In this document: positions 49,115 to 58,514 of the stretch, one piece after another | How positions within the stretch are numbered: position 1 is the first letter of the stretch | Layout of the letters: each line of letters begins with the position of its first letter | Assembly (NCBI RefSeq): GCF_001375495.1 | Contig: NZ_LN831056.1 | Location: 62,001-126,000, forward strand | DNA length: 64,000 nucleotides | Source: Flaviflexus massiliensis | GTDB lineage: Bacteria; Actinomycetota; Actinomycetes; Actinomycetales; Actinomycetaceae | Direction: 5' to 3' | The notes under the pieces: model-generated | Seen by the model: the letters and a program-made list of their open reading frames with translations, nothing else | Database searches by the model: none | Told to the model about the DNA's origin: nothing | Translations under genes and position numbers: made by a program

Positions 49115-50179
49115 ATGATTATTACCGGTTTACTCTTGGGCTTAGCTCTCGGCTTCGTGTTCCAGCGAGGACGATTCTGTGTAACGGGAGCGTTCCGTGA
49201 CGTGTGGCTGAGCGGATCCAGACGCTGGTTCACGGCCTTCCTGGTCGCCATCGCCATCCAGGCCGTCGCCGTGAACGCCATGATCTCGGCAGGCTGGATC
49301 AACCCCAACATTCCCACCCTGGCACTGGTGGCCGTGGTTGGTGGGTCCTTCATGTTCGGTGTCGGTATCGTGCTCGCCGGTGGTTGCGCCACCGGCACCT
49401 ACTACCGCAGCGGTGAGGGACTGATCGGTTCCTGGGTCGCCCTGATCTTCTACGCGCTCAGCGCCGCAGTCATGAAGTCAGGGCTGGGAGCGGAGTTCAC
49501 CGCCAGCCAGCGCGACGAAACCCAGAACGCCACCACCATCCACGACACACTTGGCATTTCTGTTTGGTTTCTCGTTCTTCTCTTTGCTCTGTTTGTGGGG
49601 TGCCTGCTCGTTCAGCAGGTCCGCAAGACCAAGGCACCCCTCGCAACTCTCCCACCAAAGAAAACGGGCCTTGCCCACCTCCTGTTTGAAAATAAGTGGA
49701 CCCCGAACACGACTGCCGTCATAGTCGGCATTCTCGCAGCGATCGCCTACCCGCTCTCGCAGGCAACCGGACGCAACTCGGGGCTCGGCATCACCACCCC
49801 GTCAGCCAATATCGTGGAATTCTTTGCCACTGGGGACACGACCCTCATCGACTGGGGTGTCATGCTCGTCCTCGGCATCATTCCCGGCTCCTACATTGCC
49901 GCCAAGTTCTCGGGTGAGTTTCGGTTCAGGGCGCCGGATGCTCCGACCACCATTCGTGCAATCGCGGGCGGCACGCTCATGGGAACCGGAACCGCGGTGG
50001 CGGGCGGATGCTCGATCGGCAACTCCCTCGTCCAAACCGCACTCTTCTCCTGGCAGGGCTGGACCGCACTCCTCTTCACCTTCCTCGGTGTTGGATTCGC
50101 AGCCAAGTCCTTCGTCCAAACCCACCGCCGTGCCGGTGCCGTGGTAAGCGAAGTTCCCCAGGTTGCCGAAGTCCGCTAA
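49115..50179 (+). CDS. YeeE/YedE (TsuA-like) sulfur-compound transporter
   Basis: A 354-residue membrane protein of the YeeE/YedE family, for which thiosulfate uptake has been shown for TsuA. Key segments are FQRGRFCVTGAFRD near residue 13, VLAGGCATGTYYR near residue 92, and VAGGCSIGNSLVQT near residue 300; each carries a conserved cysteine that passes the substrate through the membrane. The ATG at 49115 has GGAG seven bases upstream. A TusA-like gene follows about 190 bases later, the standard partnership (YeeE-YeeD). Confidence 0.9.
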   Translation: MIITGLLLGLALGFVFQRGRFCVTGAFRDVWLSGSRRWFTAFLVAIAIQAVAVNAMISAGWINPNIPTLALVAVVGGSFMFGVGIVLAGGCATGTYYRSGEGLIGSWVALIFYALSAAVMKSGLGAEFTASQRDETQNATTIHDTLGISVWFLVLLFALFVGCLLVQQVRKTKAPLATLPPKKTGLAHLLFENKWTPNTTAVIVGILAAIAYPLSQATGRNSGLGITTPSANIVEFFATGDTTLIDWGVMLVLGIIPGSYIAAKFSGEFRFRAPDAPTTIRAIAGGTLMGTGTAVAGGCSIGNSLVQTALFSWQGWTALLFTFLGVGFAAKSFVQTHRRAGAVVSEVPQVAEVR

Positions 50180-50365
50180 CAACACCGCTCGAAGCAGTAC
50201 TTTCCGTAAGTCCCAGAGCACCTATCCCTCCACTAGCTCCACAGCAGAAGCCGCGGGCATCGCAATGCTTGCACGTGTGGAACAGGTGAAGCCAAGCATT
50301 AAGAAACCAAAGATCAACCCAGCCCGTGTGATGTGATCCCGGGCAGCAAAGAAAAGGATGACAGG

Positions 50366-50659
50366 ATGGCTTTTCTGAAACTCAAGAAAGAACAAAAGAA
50401 ACCGGTCGAACAGACCGTAGCAACCGGACCAACAAAGAAATACCGCCTCGACACCATCGGCCAGGTCTGCCCCTTCCCGCTCGTCGAAGCGAAGCGAGCA
50501 ATCCAACCCCTGAGCTCGGGAGATGAGCTGCAGATCGACTTCGACTGCACCCAGGCAACCGATTCGATCCCCGCATGGGCGGCCGAGAACGGCCACGGGG
50601 TCACCGACTTCCGTCAGCTCGACGAAGCAACCTGGAGCATCACCGTTCAGAAAGCCTAA
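50366..50659 (+). CDS. TusA/YeeD-like sulfur carrier
   Basis: A 97-residue protein with a 30-residue lysine-rich extension and a TusA domain (YRLDTIGQVCPFPLVEAKRAI). The cysteine in the CPxP motif carries or hydrolyses sulfur delivered by the adjacent transporter. The ATG at 50366 is preceded by AGGATGACAGG. It shares a terminator with yeeE just downstream. Confidence 0.9.
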   Translation: MAFLKLKKEQKKPVEQTVATGPTKKYRLDTIGQVCPFPLVEAKRAIQPLSSGDELQIDFDCTQATDSIPAWAAENGHGVTDFRQLDEATWSITVQKA

Positions 50660-50742
50660 GACGTGCGGGCGGGAGGATGTCTGTGCCGATCACCGACTGA
50701 ATCCCGCCTGCAAGGTCGCATCCGCGATAGTGCGACCCGACC

Positions 50743-50770
50743 GTGGGGACCGGTACTTTCCGGTCCCCAC
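50743..50770 (+). terminator. Terminator of the yeeE-tusA unit
   Basis: Perfect 11-base arms GTGGGGACCGG / CCGGTCCCCAC with a six-base loop. Confidence 0.7.
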
Positions 50771-50840
50771 ACCTGTGCCACGGATGGTGCAGGAAGTTTA
50801 AAGCCGATACCGAGATAGAAACTAGTGCCGAAATATCCGT

Positions 50841-50920
50841 GACCTCAACAAAATCAGGACCTCAACAAGAACTAGGACCTCAGCTGAATCCGGGGACTCA
50901 ACAAGCGGGGCCGCAACAGA
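50841..50920 (+). repeat. Imperfect 17-19-base tandem repeats
   Basis: Four degenerate units beginning GACCTCAACAA / GACCTCAACAA / GACCTCAGCTG / GACTCAACAAG follow each other upstream of the mevalonate operon. In one frame they spell Gly-Pro-Gln-Gln-like repeats, but no start codon with a ribosome site supports a protein. Confidence 0.5.
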
Positions 50921-50965
50921 AAATTTCCGGAAAGAAGAGTATTCGTAGGCAATTGGAGGAGAATC

Positions 50966-51013
50966 ATGGGGTGTGCCGATAGGCGTGTTGCCGCGGCGAT
51001 TTGCCGCGTGTGA
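50966..51013 (+). CDS. Candidate 15-codon leader peptide
   Basis: ATG at 50966 has GGAGGAG five bases upstream, the best ribosome site in this stretch. It encodes MGCADRRVAAAICRV and stops at 51011-51013, 111 bases before the mevalonate kinase start. Two cysteines and three arginines in 15 codons could allow attenuation, but no anti-terminator structure is obvious. It could also be a decayed gene start. Confidence 0.35.
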   Translation: MGCADRRVAAAICRV

Positions 51014-51124
51014 GTACTGTCATGAGCAGTTCAGGTAACATATATACCGCATTCAGGGCATGGCCAAGATAACCTAGATTGTGTACTTTAAGTAAGTTCA
51101 ACAAAACTGCGTTGTTCCGCGGGC

Positions 51125-52255
51125 ATGACACCCCGAGCGGAACGTGAAGTGAGTATGTACAAGCCGGAATCTAACGATCTAGAGGTCCCAGTCCAGCCGG
51201 AGGTGGCAACCACCCCTGGCGCACAGCTGTCTGTTGGGACCGAGCGACCGCTCAAGAACCTCCGCCACGGCGGGCTGGGAAGCGCGCATGGAAAGTCGAT
51301 CCTCATGGGGGAGCACTCGGTTGTTTATGGTGCACCGGCCGTTGCCCTACCGCTCCTCGACCTCCAGACCGCAGTCTCGGTCCGCGCCTCAAAGACCGCA
51401 ACCATCACCTCCGACCTCTACACGGGACCCTTGGCGAAGGCGCCAAAAGAACTCCGCCCCGTCATTACCGCCCTGCGAGCAACCGCCCACCACGTAGGCC
51501 TCAACATTGAATCCTGCGAGATTGTCATTTCCTCAACCGTGCCACTGGAGAGGGGACTCGGCTCCTCAGCCGCAGTCTCGGCAGCCATGGTGGCCGCAGT
51601 GAGTAACGCTGCCGGCGTGACCTTATCCGACTCGGATGAGTTCAAGCTCGTCCAAATCGCCGAGAACGTTGCTCACGGAACCTCCTCGGGACTGGACGCT
51701 CACACGGTACGTTCACTCACCCCTGTCCGGTTCCAAGGCGGCAAGCCCTCCGATGTGCACGTAGCTAAACCCTTCACCTTCGTTATCGCAGACTCCGGCA
51801 CCTCCGGATCCACCTCGGCAGCAGTCAACGGCGTGCGCATGCTCCGAGAACAGAGCCCGCGATTCGTTGACGGCATCATCAATGGCCTGGCGGATCTGGC
51901 CGAACGAGCCATGGTTGCCCTCGGCGAAGGTAACGAATACGACCTCGGATCTTCCATGAGGGAGGGACAGGAGCAGCTGACCCGGCTGGGAGTATCCGCT
52001 CCAGCACTCGATGCGCTCATTGAAGCAGCTGATAAGGCAGGCGCCCTCGGTGCGAAACTCACCGGCTCGGGCCTGGGCGGATGCGTTCTTGCGCTCGCCA
52101 AAGACCAAGATCATGCCCGGGAGCTCATCGCAGGCTTCGAAGCAGCCGGAGCCAGCCGCGGCTGGAAGACCTCACTTGTCCCTTCGCATCTGGCTGAGGA
52201 ATACCAGCATCCCACGGGCCATGAGGGCCTTTTCGACAACCAGGAGAATGCGTGA
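51125..52255 (+). CDS. mvaK1: Mevalonate kinase
   Basis: A 376-residue GHMP kinase phosphorylating mevalonate, the first gene of the mevalonate operon. Motifs are GKSILMGEHSVVYGAPAVALP (motif 1), VPLERGLGSSAAVSAAMV (ATP loop), and LTGSGLGGCVLAL (motif 3). An N-terminal extension of about 50 polar residues precedes the kinase domain; a second ATG at 51155 (MYKPESN) could be the true start since neither has a strong ribosome site. Its TGA overlaps the next GTG by four bases. Confidence 0.92.
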   Translation: MTPRAEREVSMYKPESNDLEVPVQPEVATTPGAQLSVGTERPLKNLRHGGLGSAHGKSILMGEHSVVYGAPAVALPLLDLQTAVSVRASKTATITSDLYTGPLAKAPKELRPVITALRATAHHVGLNIESCEIVISSTVPLERGLGSSAAVSAAMVAAVSNAAGVTLSDSDEFKLVQIAENVAHGTSSGLDAHTVRSLTPVRFQGGKPSDVHVAKPFTFVIADSGTSGSTSAAVNGVRMLREQSPRFVDGIINGLADLAERAMVALGEGNEYDLGSSMREGQEQLTRLGVSAPALDALIEAADKAGALGAKLTGSGLGGCVLALAKDQDHARELIAGFEAAGASRGWKTSLVPSHLAEEYQHPTGHEGLFDNQENA

Positions 52256-53256
52256 CCGTAACCGCTCGGGCGTACCCCAACATCGCTCTCGTCAAATACT
52301 GGGGCAAAGCCGATGAGGATCTGATCCTTCCCGTTGCTGGCTCAATGTCGATGACACTCGATGACTACCCGACAACGACCTCGGTCACCCTCGCCGACAC
52401 GGAGACGTTCAACCTCAACGGAACAGAGCAAGACGGTGCCGGCTCAGCACGTGTGCACACGTTCCTTGGGTTCATTCGAGACCTTGCCGAGAAGCAGGGC
52501 CTGCCAACGGCTACGGCCCACGCACGGGTCGTTTCCGTCAACGAAGGCCCCACCGCTGCCGGTATGGCGTCCTCGGCCTCGGGCTTCGCTGCGCTCGCGG
52601 TCGCAGCTGCCGCCGCCTACGGCCTCGACCTGGACACGAAGGACCTGTCGCGCCTGGCACGGCGCGGTTCTGGATCCGCGAGTCGCTCGATTATTGACCG
52701 CTTCGCGGTGTGGCACGCTGGCGATGATGAATCCTCCTACGCGGAAGAGATTCAGGCCCCGGACATGGCCATGATTTCGGTTCCCGTCGCCACCGGTGAG
52801 AAGGCTGTGTCCTCCCGCAAGGGCATGGTGGCAACCGCCACCACCTCGCCGTTCTATCCCGAATGGATCACCTCGACGGAGCAGATCCTTGAGGAAATGA
52901 TTGATGCCTGCACCGCGGGTGACTTCACGACGATTGGTGAAATCGCCGAGGTGCACGCGATGCGTATGCATGCCGTTATTGCTGCCTCCCGCCCCTCAAT
53001 CCGCTACCTCAACTCCGCCAGCCTCGACGTCTTTGACCGGATTGCGCAGCTACGTGAAGAAGGGATCGAAACCTACGGAACGGCGGATGCTGGTCCGAAC
53101 GTCTTCGCGATTACGAAGCCCGGGGATGCTGCGGCGGTTGCGAAGGCATTCGCCCCGTTCACGCGCGATGGGGATGCAAAGATCCTGTTTCCCGGTCGGG
53201 GAGCCCACCTTGTTGATACGGATCAGGTACGGGCGGGGACCGGTGAGCAGCCGTGA
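52252..53256 (+). CDS. mvaD: Diphosphomevalonate decarboxylase
   Basis: A 334-residue enzyme that converts mevalonate 5-diphosphate to isopentenyl diphosphate. It shows TARAYPNIALVKYWGKADEDLILP at the start, AGMASSASGFAALAVAAAAA, ARRGSGSASRSI and TADAGPNVFAI with the catalytic aspartate. The GTG start overlaps the previous stop (GTGA), and its own stop overlaps the next GTG in the same way, so the genes are translationally coupled. Confidence 0.94.
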   Translation: MTVTARAYPNIALVKYWGKADEDLILPVAGSMSMTLDDYPTTTSVTLADTETFNLNGTEQDGAGSARVHTFLGFIRDLAEKQGLPTATAHARVVSVNEGPTAAGMASSASGFAALAVAAAAAYGLDLDTKDLSRLARRGSGSASRSIIDRFAVWHAGDDESSYAEEIQAPDMAMISVPVATGEKAVSSRKGMVATATTSPFYPEWITSTEQILEEMIDACTAGDFTTIGEIAEVHAMRMHAVIAASRPSIRYLNSASLDVFDRIAQLREEGIETYGTADAGPNVFAITKPGDAAAVAKAFAPFTRDGDAKILFPGRGAHLVDTDQVRAGTGEQP

Positions 53257-54332
53257 CCATTCAGGCATCCGCCCCCGGCAAACTCTTCATCGCCGGGGAG
53301 TATGCGGTGGTGGAACCGGGACAGCACGCTGTTCTCGTTGCTGTTGATCGTTTCATCACCATCACCCTGACTCCCTCGACCGACACTGGCAGGATTCATT
53401 CCGCCGAGTACGGGAGGTTGCCGGTGGAATGGCGGCGTGACGAGACCGGGCAAGTCGTTGCCCAGGATCACCCGTACGACTATGTCATGTCGGCACTGTC
53501 GACCGTGGAGCGGCTGCGTGAAGAACGCGGGATCGCACCCTCCTATTTTGATCTGCACATTGAATCTGAGCTCGACGATGCTGAGGGCCAGAAGTTTGGT
53601 CTCGGCTCCTCGGCGGCCGTTGTCGTCGCCACCATTGCGGCGATCAATTCCTTCTACGATCTCGGGCTGTCAACGATGGACCGATTCAAGCTGGCCATGC
53701 TCGCCACGATCGCGGTCTCTCCCCGCGCTTCGGGCGGGGACCTCGCGTCGTCAACCTATGGGGGATGGATCAACTATTCCTCCCCGAACCGGGAAACGCT
53801 GCGCGAGTACGCTGCCTCCCACACGGTGACCGAATCACTGTCCGGGCCGGGCTGGGACGAGTGCGAGATTGAAGTGATTCCCGCCCCCAGCAACATTCGA
53901 CTCCTTGTTGGATGGACGGGTTCGCCGGCCTCAACGAGCGCACTCGTGGGCTCCGTGAAGAAGGCAAGTCCCAAGGACAGTCCCGACTACGGCACGTTCC
54001 TGTCCCGCGCGGCAGACACGGTGAAGAAGCTGACCGATGCCCTCAAGGCAGATGATTTTGCGGCCTCGGGTCAGCAGCTGAACGAAATGAGGCAGTGCCT
54101 GCTATTCCTGCAGGAATCCTCCGGGATCGTCATCGAAACCGATACACTGACTGCACTGTGTGAGATCGCGGGTCGTTTCGATGCTCCGGCGAAGCCAGCC
54201 GGAGCGGGTGGTGGTGACTGCGGGATCGCTTTCGCGAACGCAGATACCGATGTGACTGCGATCTGGCAAGAATGGGAGCAGGCAGGAATCCGCCCGCTCG
54301 ATCTTGCCGTGTACTCAAAGGGGGATGCGTGA
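53253..54332 (+). CDS. mvaK2: Phosphomevalonate kinase
   Basis: A 359-residue GHMP kinase phosphorylating mevalonate 5-phosphate. It begins IQASAPGKLFIAGEYAVVEPG, has the ATP loop FGLGSSAAVVVATIAAI and ASGGDLASSTYGGWI, and ends with AGAGGGDCGIAFA. Four-base GTGA overlaps link it to both neighbours. Order and family match the bacterial (phosphomevalonate) branch of the pathway. Confidence 0.93.
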   Translation: MTIQASAPGKLFIAGEYAVVEPGQHAVLVAVDRFITITLTPSTDTGRIHSAEYGRLPVEWRRDETGQVVAQDHPYDYVMSALSTVERLREERGIAPSYFDLHIESELDDAEGQKFGLGSSAAVVVATIAAINSFYDLGLSTMDRFKLAMLATIAVSPRASGGDLASSTYGGWINYSSPNRETLREYAASHTVTESLSGPGWDECEIEVIPAPSNIRLLVGWTGSPASTSALVGSVKKASPKDSPDYGTFLSRAADTVKKLTDALKADDFAASGQQLNEMRQCLLFLQESSGIVIETDTLTALCEIAGRFDAPAKPAGAGGGDCGIAFANADTDVTAIWQEWEQAGIRPLDLAVYSKGDA

Positions 54333-55423
54333 TCGTCTCATCTCGCAAGGAAGACCACATTCGCCTCGCAGCCGAGCAACAGAAGAACCCGGCTCCCAGG
54401 GCTTACGATGACGTGTCGTTCATCCACCACGCCCTCGACGGCGTCAACCGGGACCGAGTCTCGCTCGATACTCAGGTGGGGCCACTGACTTTCAATGCCC
54501 CCTTCTACGTGAATGGCATGACCGGTGGGACAGAAACGGCCATGACCATCAACCGGAACCTGGCGATCGCCGCCGCATCCGCAGGCATCGCCATGGCTTC
54601 GGGTTCCGTGGGTATTGCCCTCGACTATCCCGAAACGGCCGCGTCTTTCACGGTGATCCGTGACGAGAACCCGGACGGCATCGTGTTTGCCAACATTGGT
54701 GCCGGGCGGAGCGTGGCTGATGCGAAGCGGGCGGTCGACCTGCTGAGTGCCGATGGGTTGCAGTTGCACGTCAATGCCGTGCAGGAAACGATCATGCTCG
54801 AAGGTGACCGGGACTTCTCGACCTGGCTTCCCCTCATCGAACAGATCGTGGCTGGACTCGATGTTCCCGTTATCATCAAGGAGGTCGGTGGCGGACTCTC
54901 CGCCAAAACCCTCCTCGCCTTGAGGGACGTGGGCGTGCAGTTCGTTGACGTGGCCGGCACGGGCGGGACCGACTTCGGCAAGATTGAAAACAGCCGGCGC
55001 GACGGCGGGCACGACGATTATTCGTTCCTCCACGGCTACGGTAACTCCGCCGTCCAGTGCCTGCTCGATGCTCGCAGCGCGGGACTGATCGGCGGAGAAG
55101 CCGTGGATGATTTTGCGATCCTCTCGTCGGGCGGTGTGCGCAACCCGCTCGATGTTGTCAAGAGCCTTGCGCTCGGGGCGCGTGCGGTCGGTGTGGCCGG
55201 TTCGTTCCTGACGGTTGCGCTGAACGAAGGGCCGGAGGCAATGACCGAGGTCCTGGAGGCGTGGAAGTCGCGTCTGGGGGAGATGCTGGCTCTCATGGGA
55301 GTCACGGCTCCTTCCCAGATGGCATACACTGACATTCTGATTCGGGGAGAATCCCGTGACTTTGCTGAAGATCGTGGAATTGACCTAGCATGTCTTGCGC
55401 GACGGAGCCAGGAGAGAAAATGA
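54329..55423 (+). CDS. fni: Type 2 isopentenyl-diphosphate isomerase
   Basis: A 364-residue FMN- and NADPH-dependent isomerase that interconverts IPP and DMAPP. The GTG at 54329 overlaps the previous stop (GTGA) and starts VIVSSRKEDHIRLAAEQQ. Other features are FYVNGMTGGTE, the LQLHVNAVQE strand, KEVGGGLSAKT, VDVAGTGGTDFGKIEN, and the phosphate site LSSGGVRNPLDVVKSLALGA. Its TGA overlaps the mvaA ATG (ATGA). Confidence 0.94.
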   Translation: MIVSSRKEDHIRLAAEQQKNPAPRAYDDVSFIHHALDGVNRDRVSLDTQVGPLTFNAPFYVNGMTGGTETAMTINRNLAIAAASAGIAMASGSVGIALDYPETAASFTVIRDENPDGIVFANIGAGRSVADAKRAVDLLSADGLQLHVNAVQETIMLEGDRDFSTWLPLIEQIVAGLDVPVIIKEVGGGLSAKTLLALRDVGVQFVDVAGTGGTDFGKIENSRRDGGHDDYSFLHGYGNSAVQCLLDARSAGLIGGEAVDDFAILSSGGVRNPLDVVKSLALGARAVGVAGSFLTVALNEGPEAMTEVLEAWKSRLGEMLALMGVTAPSQMAYTDILIRGESRDFAEDRGIDLACLARRSQERK

Positions 55424-56475
55424 GCCAATCCACCTATTCAGAAACAACCGTAACCGCGATCCCGACTCGCTGGGTTGGTCCCATCCGGTTCAGCGGTAAC
55501 GCTATCGAGGGCGAATTTGATGTTCCCCTCGCCACCTACGAGACGCCCCTGTGGCCCTCGGTCGGTCGCGGTGCGAAGGTGTCGCGACTCGTTGAAGGCG
55601 GCATCGTCGCCACGGTGGTGGATGAGCGGATGACACGCTCCGTGATGTTCACCTCTGAGTCGGCTGCGGATGCTCATCGTGCCGCCACGACCATCACCTC
55701 GCGCTTTGACGAGCTTGCCGCGGTTGTCTCGGCGGGCTCGCGTTTCGCTCAGCTCATCGAGATCCACCCCGAGATCGTCGGGAGCCTCCTCTTTGTCAGG
55801 TTTGCATTCCGGACGGGGGATGCCTCCGGGCACAACATGGCGACCCAGGCCTCCGATTCCCTCATGTCCACCATCCTGTCCTGGAATCTGGGACTCGGAT
55901 ACGGCTCAATCTCGGGGAACTTCTGCACCGATAAGAAGGCTACCGGAATCAACGGTGCCCTCGGTCGCGGCCGCAACGTTCACGCCGACATCCTCATTCC
56001 CCACGACATAGTTGCCTCCACGCTCAAGACCACAGCAGAAAAGACCACGGACCTCGTGGTGCGGAAGAACTACGTGGGATCCACAATCGCGGGAGCACTA
56101 CGCTCCTCGAACGCACACTTCGCCAACATGCTGCTCGCCTTCTACCTGGCAACGGGCCAGGATGCTGCAAACATCGTTGAGGGCTCGCAGGGCTTCACGT
56201 ATGCGGAGAACCGGGACGAGGGCCTCTACTTTGCTTGCTCACTGCCCCACCTCATCGTTGGCACGGTCGGCAACGGCAAGCACCTCGAGCACGTCAACGT
56301 CGCCATGGAGAGGCTGGGATTGCGCGAGGACCGCGAACCCGGTGAGAACACGAGGCGGCTCGCCGCCCTCATCGCCGGAACAGTTCTCTGCGGCGAACTG
56401 TCACTGCTCGCAGCACAGACAAACCCGGGCGAACTCATGGCAGCACACGTTAACTTCGAGCGCGGCAAGAACTAG
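55420..56475 (+). CDS. mvaA: Hydroxymethylglutaryl-CoA reductase
   Basis: A 351-residue HMG-CoA reductase, the committed step to mevalonate. The ATG at 55420 has AGGAG six bases upstream and overlaps the fni stop. Motifs are MTRSVMFTSESAADAHRA near the start, FAFRTGDASGHNMATQASD (dinucleotide and substrate region), NFCTDKKATGINGALGRG with the catalytic lysine, and a histidine near the end (HVNFERG). The order of motifs resembles the shorter bacterial forms. Confidence 0.93.
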   Translation: MSQSTYSETTVTAIPTRWVGPIRFSGNAIEGEFDVPLATYETPLWPSVGRGAKVSRLVEGGIVATVVDERMTRSVMFTSESAADAHRAATTITSRFDELAAVVSAGSRFAQLIEIHPEIVGSLLFVRFAFRTGDASGHNMATQASDSLMSTILSWNLGLGYGSISGNFCTDKKATGINGALGRGRNVHADILIPHDIVASTLKTTAEKTTDLVVRKNYVGSTIAGALRSSNAHFANMLLAFYLATGQDAANIVEGSQGFTYAENRDEGLYFACSLPHLIVGTVGNGKHLEHVNVAMERLGLREDREPGENTRRLAALIAGTVLCGELSLLAAQTNPGELMAAHVNFERGKN

Positions 56476-56505
56476 GTGCGACGCACCCAAAAAGGAGAAG
56501 AACTC

Positions 56506-57654
56506 TTGAAAATCGGTATTCACGATCTTGATATCGCGACCACGCATTACGTTCTGAACTTGGATTCGATGGCGAAGGCACTCGATATTGATCCCAACAA
56601 GTACCACATCGGTCTCGGACAGGACGAGTTCTCCGTCCCAGCACCCGATGAGGACGTTGTGACCATGGGAGCCGAGGCGGTGGCACGGTTGCTCGAGCGC
56701 CACGACAAGTCCAAGATCCGCATGGTCCTGTTCGCCACCGAGACCGGTATCGACCAGTCCAAGGCCGCCGGAGTGTTCGTGCACGGACTGCTTGGACTGC
56801 CCCAGTCCGTGCGCACGGTCGAATTCAAGCAGGCCTGCTACTCGGGAACCGCAGCGATCCAGACCGCGGTCAACCACGTCGCCCGCTACACGGACGATCA
56901 GGTGCTCGTCATTGCCTCCGACATCGCCCGCTACGCGGCCGACTCCGGTGGTGAACCCACGCAGGGAGCCGGTGCGGTTGCAATGCTCATCACCGCCAAC
57001 CCCGCCCTCGTGGAGATCGAACCCGACTCGGGTGTGTTCACGGCCGACGTTAACGACTTCTGGCGTCCCAACGACTCCTCCACGCCGTTCGTTGAAGGAA
57101 AGCTCTCCCTCGATGCCTACCTCGATGCGACGATCGGGGCCTGGGATGATCTCGTATCGCGCAGGGGAGTGAAGATCGATGACATTCACCGCTTCCTCCA
57201 CCACCAGCCGTTCACGAAGATGGCACGCAAGGCCCACACGAAGCTCGCCGAACATGTTGGTGTCGAGCTCGGCCCCGAGCTGATCGAAGAATCCATGGCC
57301 TACAACCGTCGCCTCGGCAACTCCTACACCGCCTCCCTCTACTTCGGTTTGGTGGCGCAGCTGCACGGCAACGATGACCTGGCAGGGAAGCGGCTCGGAC
57401 TGTTCTCCTACGGCTCGGGTTCCGTCTCAGAATTCTTCACCGCAGTGGTCCAGCCCGGCTACCATGACCACATCTATCCGGCACACGTCGCCGACTCACT
57501 CGACCGTCGCGTCGAAGTGTCCTTCGACGAATATCGGGAACTACACGCCGCCTACAACGGGGCCTCCGAAAACTACGAGACCGAGGAGGTGACGCAGGCT
57601 CCCTTCCGGTTCGCTGGCGTCACCGACCGTGTTCGGCAGTACGAGACTCGCTAG
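56506..57654 (+). CDS. mvaS: Hydroxymethylglutaryl-CoA synthase
   Basis: A 382-residue HMG-CoA synthase condensing acetyl-CoA with acetoacetyl-CoA. The TTG at 56506 has AGGAG eight bases upstream and begins KIGIHDLDIATTHYVLN. The nucleophile is C111 in VEFKQACYSGTAAIQTA, and the histidine in HRFLHHQPFTKMARKAH and FSYGSGSVSEFF complete the active site. It is the last gene of the operon, 30 bases after mvaA. Confidence 0.94.
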   Translation: MKIGIHDLDIATTHYVLNLDSMAKALDIDPNKYHIGLGQDEFSVPAPDEDVVTMGAEAVARLLERHDKSKIRMVLFATETGIDQSKAAGVFVHGLLGLPQSVRTVEFKQACYSGTAAIQTAVNHVARYTDDQVLVIASDIARYAADSGGEPTQGAGAVAMLITANPALVEIEPDSGVFTADVNDFWRPNDSSTPFVEGKLSLDAYLDATIGAWDDLVSRRGVKIDDIHRFLHHQPFTKMARKAHTKLAEHVGVELGPELIEESMAYNRRLGNSYTASLYFGLVAQLHGNDDLAGKRLGLFSYGSGSVSEFFTAVVQPGYHDHIYPAHVADSLDRRVEVSFDEYRELHAAYNGASENYETEEVTQAPFRFAGVTDRVRQYETR

Positions 57655-57692
57655 AGTATCCCGACTACTGGATTACTGAATCACAGATTTCT

Positions 57693-57723
57693 TGAAGGCG
57701 TGCACCGATGGTTTACGCCTTCA
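57693..57723 (+). terminator. Candidate terminator of the mevalonate operon
   Basis: Nine-base arms TGAAGGCGT / ACGCCTTCA with a 13-base loop, 38 bases after the mvaS stop. There is no T run. Confidence 0.5.
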
Positions 57724-57833
57724 GCCATCCCCACCCTGAAGCAACCTAAAGATGCGAGTTTCCTGGTTGGTTTCGTGGTGAGTTTGCCGGTCGCTGATTG
57801 CCGGGTGCCTGCATGCCCGCCGAGTGGGTGTTG

Positions 57834-58514
57834 CTAGCCGAGGATACCCGCGGGTGTGACGCCCTCCGAGGGCTGGATAACAACGAAACCGGGGCCGTGG
57901 AAGCCGAGCTGGAATGACTCACCGGAGCCGCGTCCGATGAGTGAACTCATCTTAAAATCGTTCTTCAGAGTCGGAGTGAGGTTCGGGGACCAGCAGATCG
58001 CTGCCTGCGGATCGACAAAGGTTGGCTGCTGTGAGCAGTCAAGGATCATGGGTTGTCCATGGCTGGTGAGTGCGATCGTCCCGTGACCCTGAATGTGAAG
58101 GTTAAAGAGGCCTCCCGACATGACCCCAACATTGCCGAGGGACCGAATATCCCAGTCCAGGTTTCCATCAAAGGCGAGGAGGTTTCCGGTGTTAAGGGTG
58201 ATGGCCTCACCCTCGAGTTCCATGAGGAAAATGTTGTGGGCCTGGCGGGCGAAAAACACTTCACCCTGACCCCTCACCTTCATGAGACTCCCGCCCTCAC
58301 CCGACGCGAACTTTTTCAGCATCCTCATGCCACCGCCGGAGCCCTGGTAGGCGAAGTCCATGTGCCCCTGGTAGGAAACCATGACTCCCTGGGCTGCGAC
58401 AATCTCTTTCGAATCGGGTTCGAGGCGACAACGCAACATCTTGCTTGACTGCAAGCTCCAGCGCTCACCGGATTGAACCTCTTTGTTCGCTTGATCAAAG
58501 AGTGTTGATCTCAT
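57834..58514 (-). CDS. AIM24 family protein
   Basis: A 226-residue beta-rich protein of the AIM24 family (TIGR00266-type). Visible repeats include VAAQGVMVSYQGHMDFAYQG, GEVFFARQAHNIFLMELEGE and ESFQLGFHGPGFVVIQPSEG; the last is the family's usual ending. Of two adjacent ATG codons the second (58514) is better placed after GAGG. The molecular role of the bacterial family is unknown. Confidence 0.85.
   Translation of the reverse strand: MRSTLFDQANKEVQSGERWSLQSSKMLRCRLEPDSKEIVAAQGVMVSYQGHMDFAYQGSGGGMRMLKKFASGEGGSLMKVRGQGEVFFARQAHNIFLMELEGEAITLNTGNLLAFDGNLDWDIRSLGNVGVMSGGLFNLHIQGHGTIALTSHGQPMILDCSQQPTFVDPQAAICWSPNLTPTLKNDFKMSSLIGRGSGESFQLGFHGPGFVVIQPSEGVTPAGILG

Noticed and set aside
50266-50337. 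23-codon frame (MLARVEQVKPSIKKPKINPARVM) between yeeE and tusA
   Set aside because: It has no convincing ribosome site and no motif, so it cannot be separated from chance.
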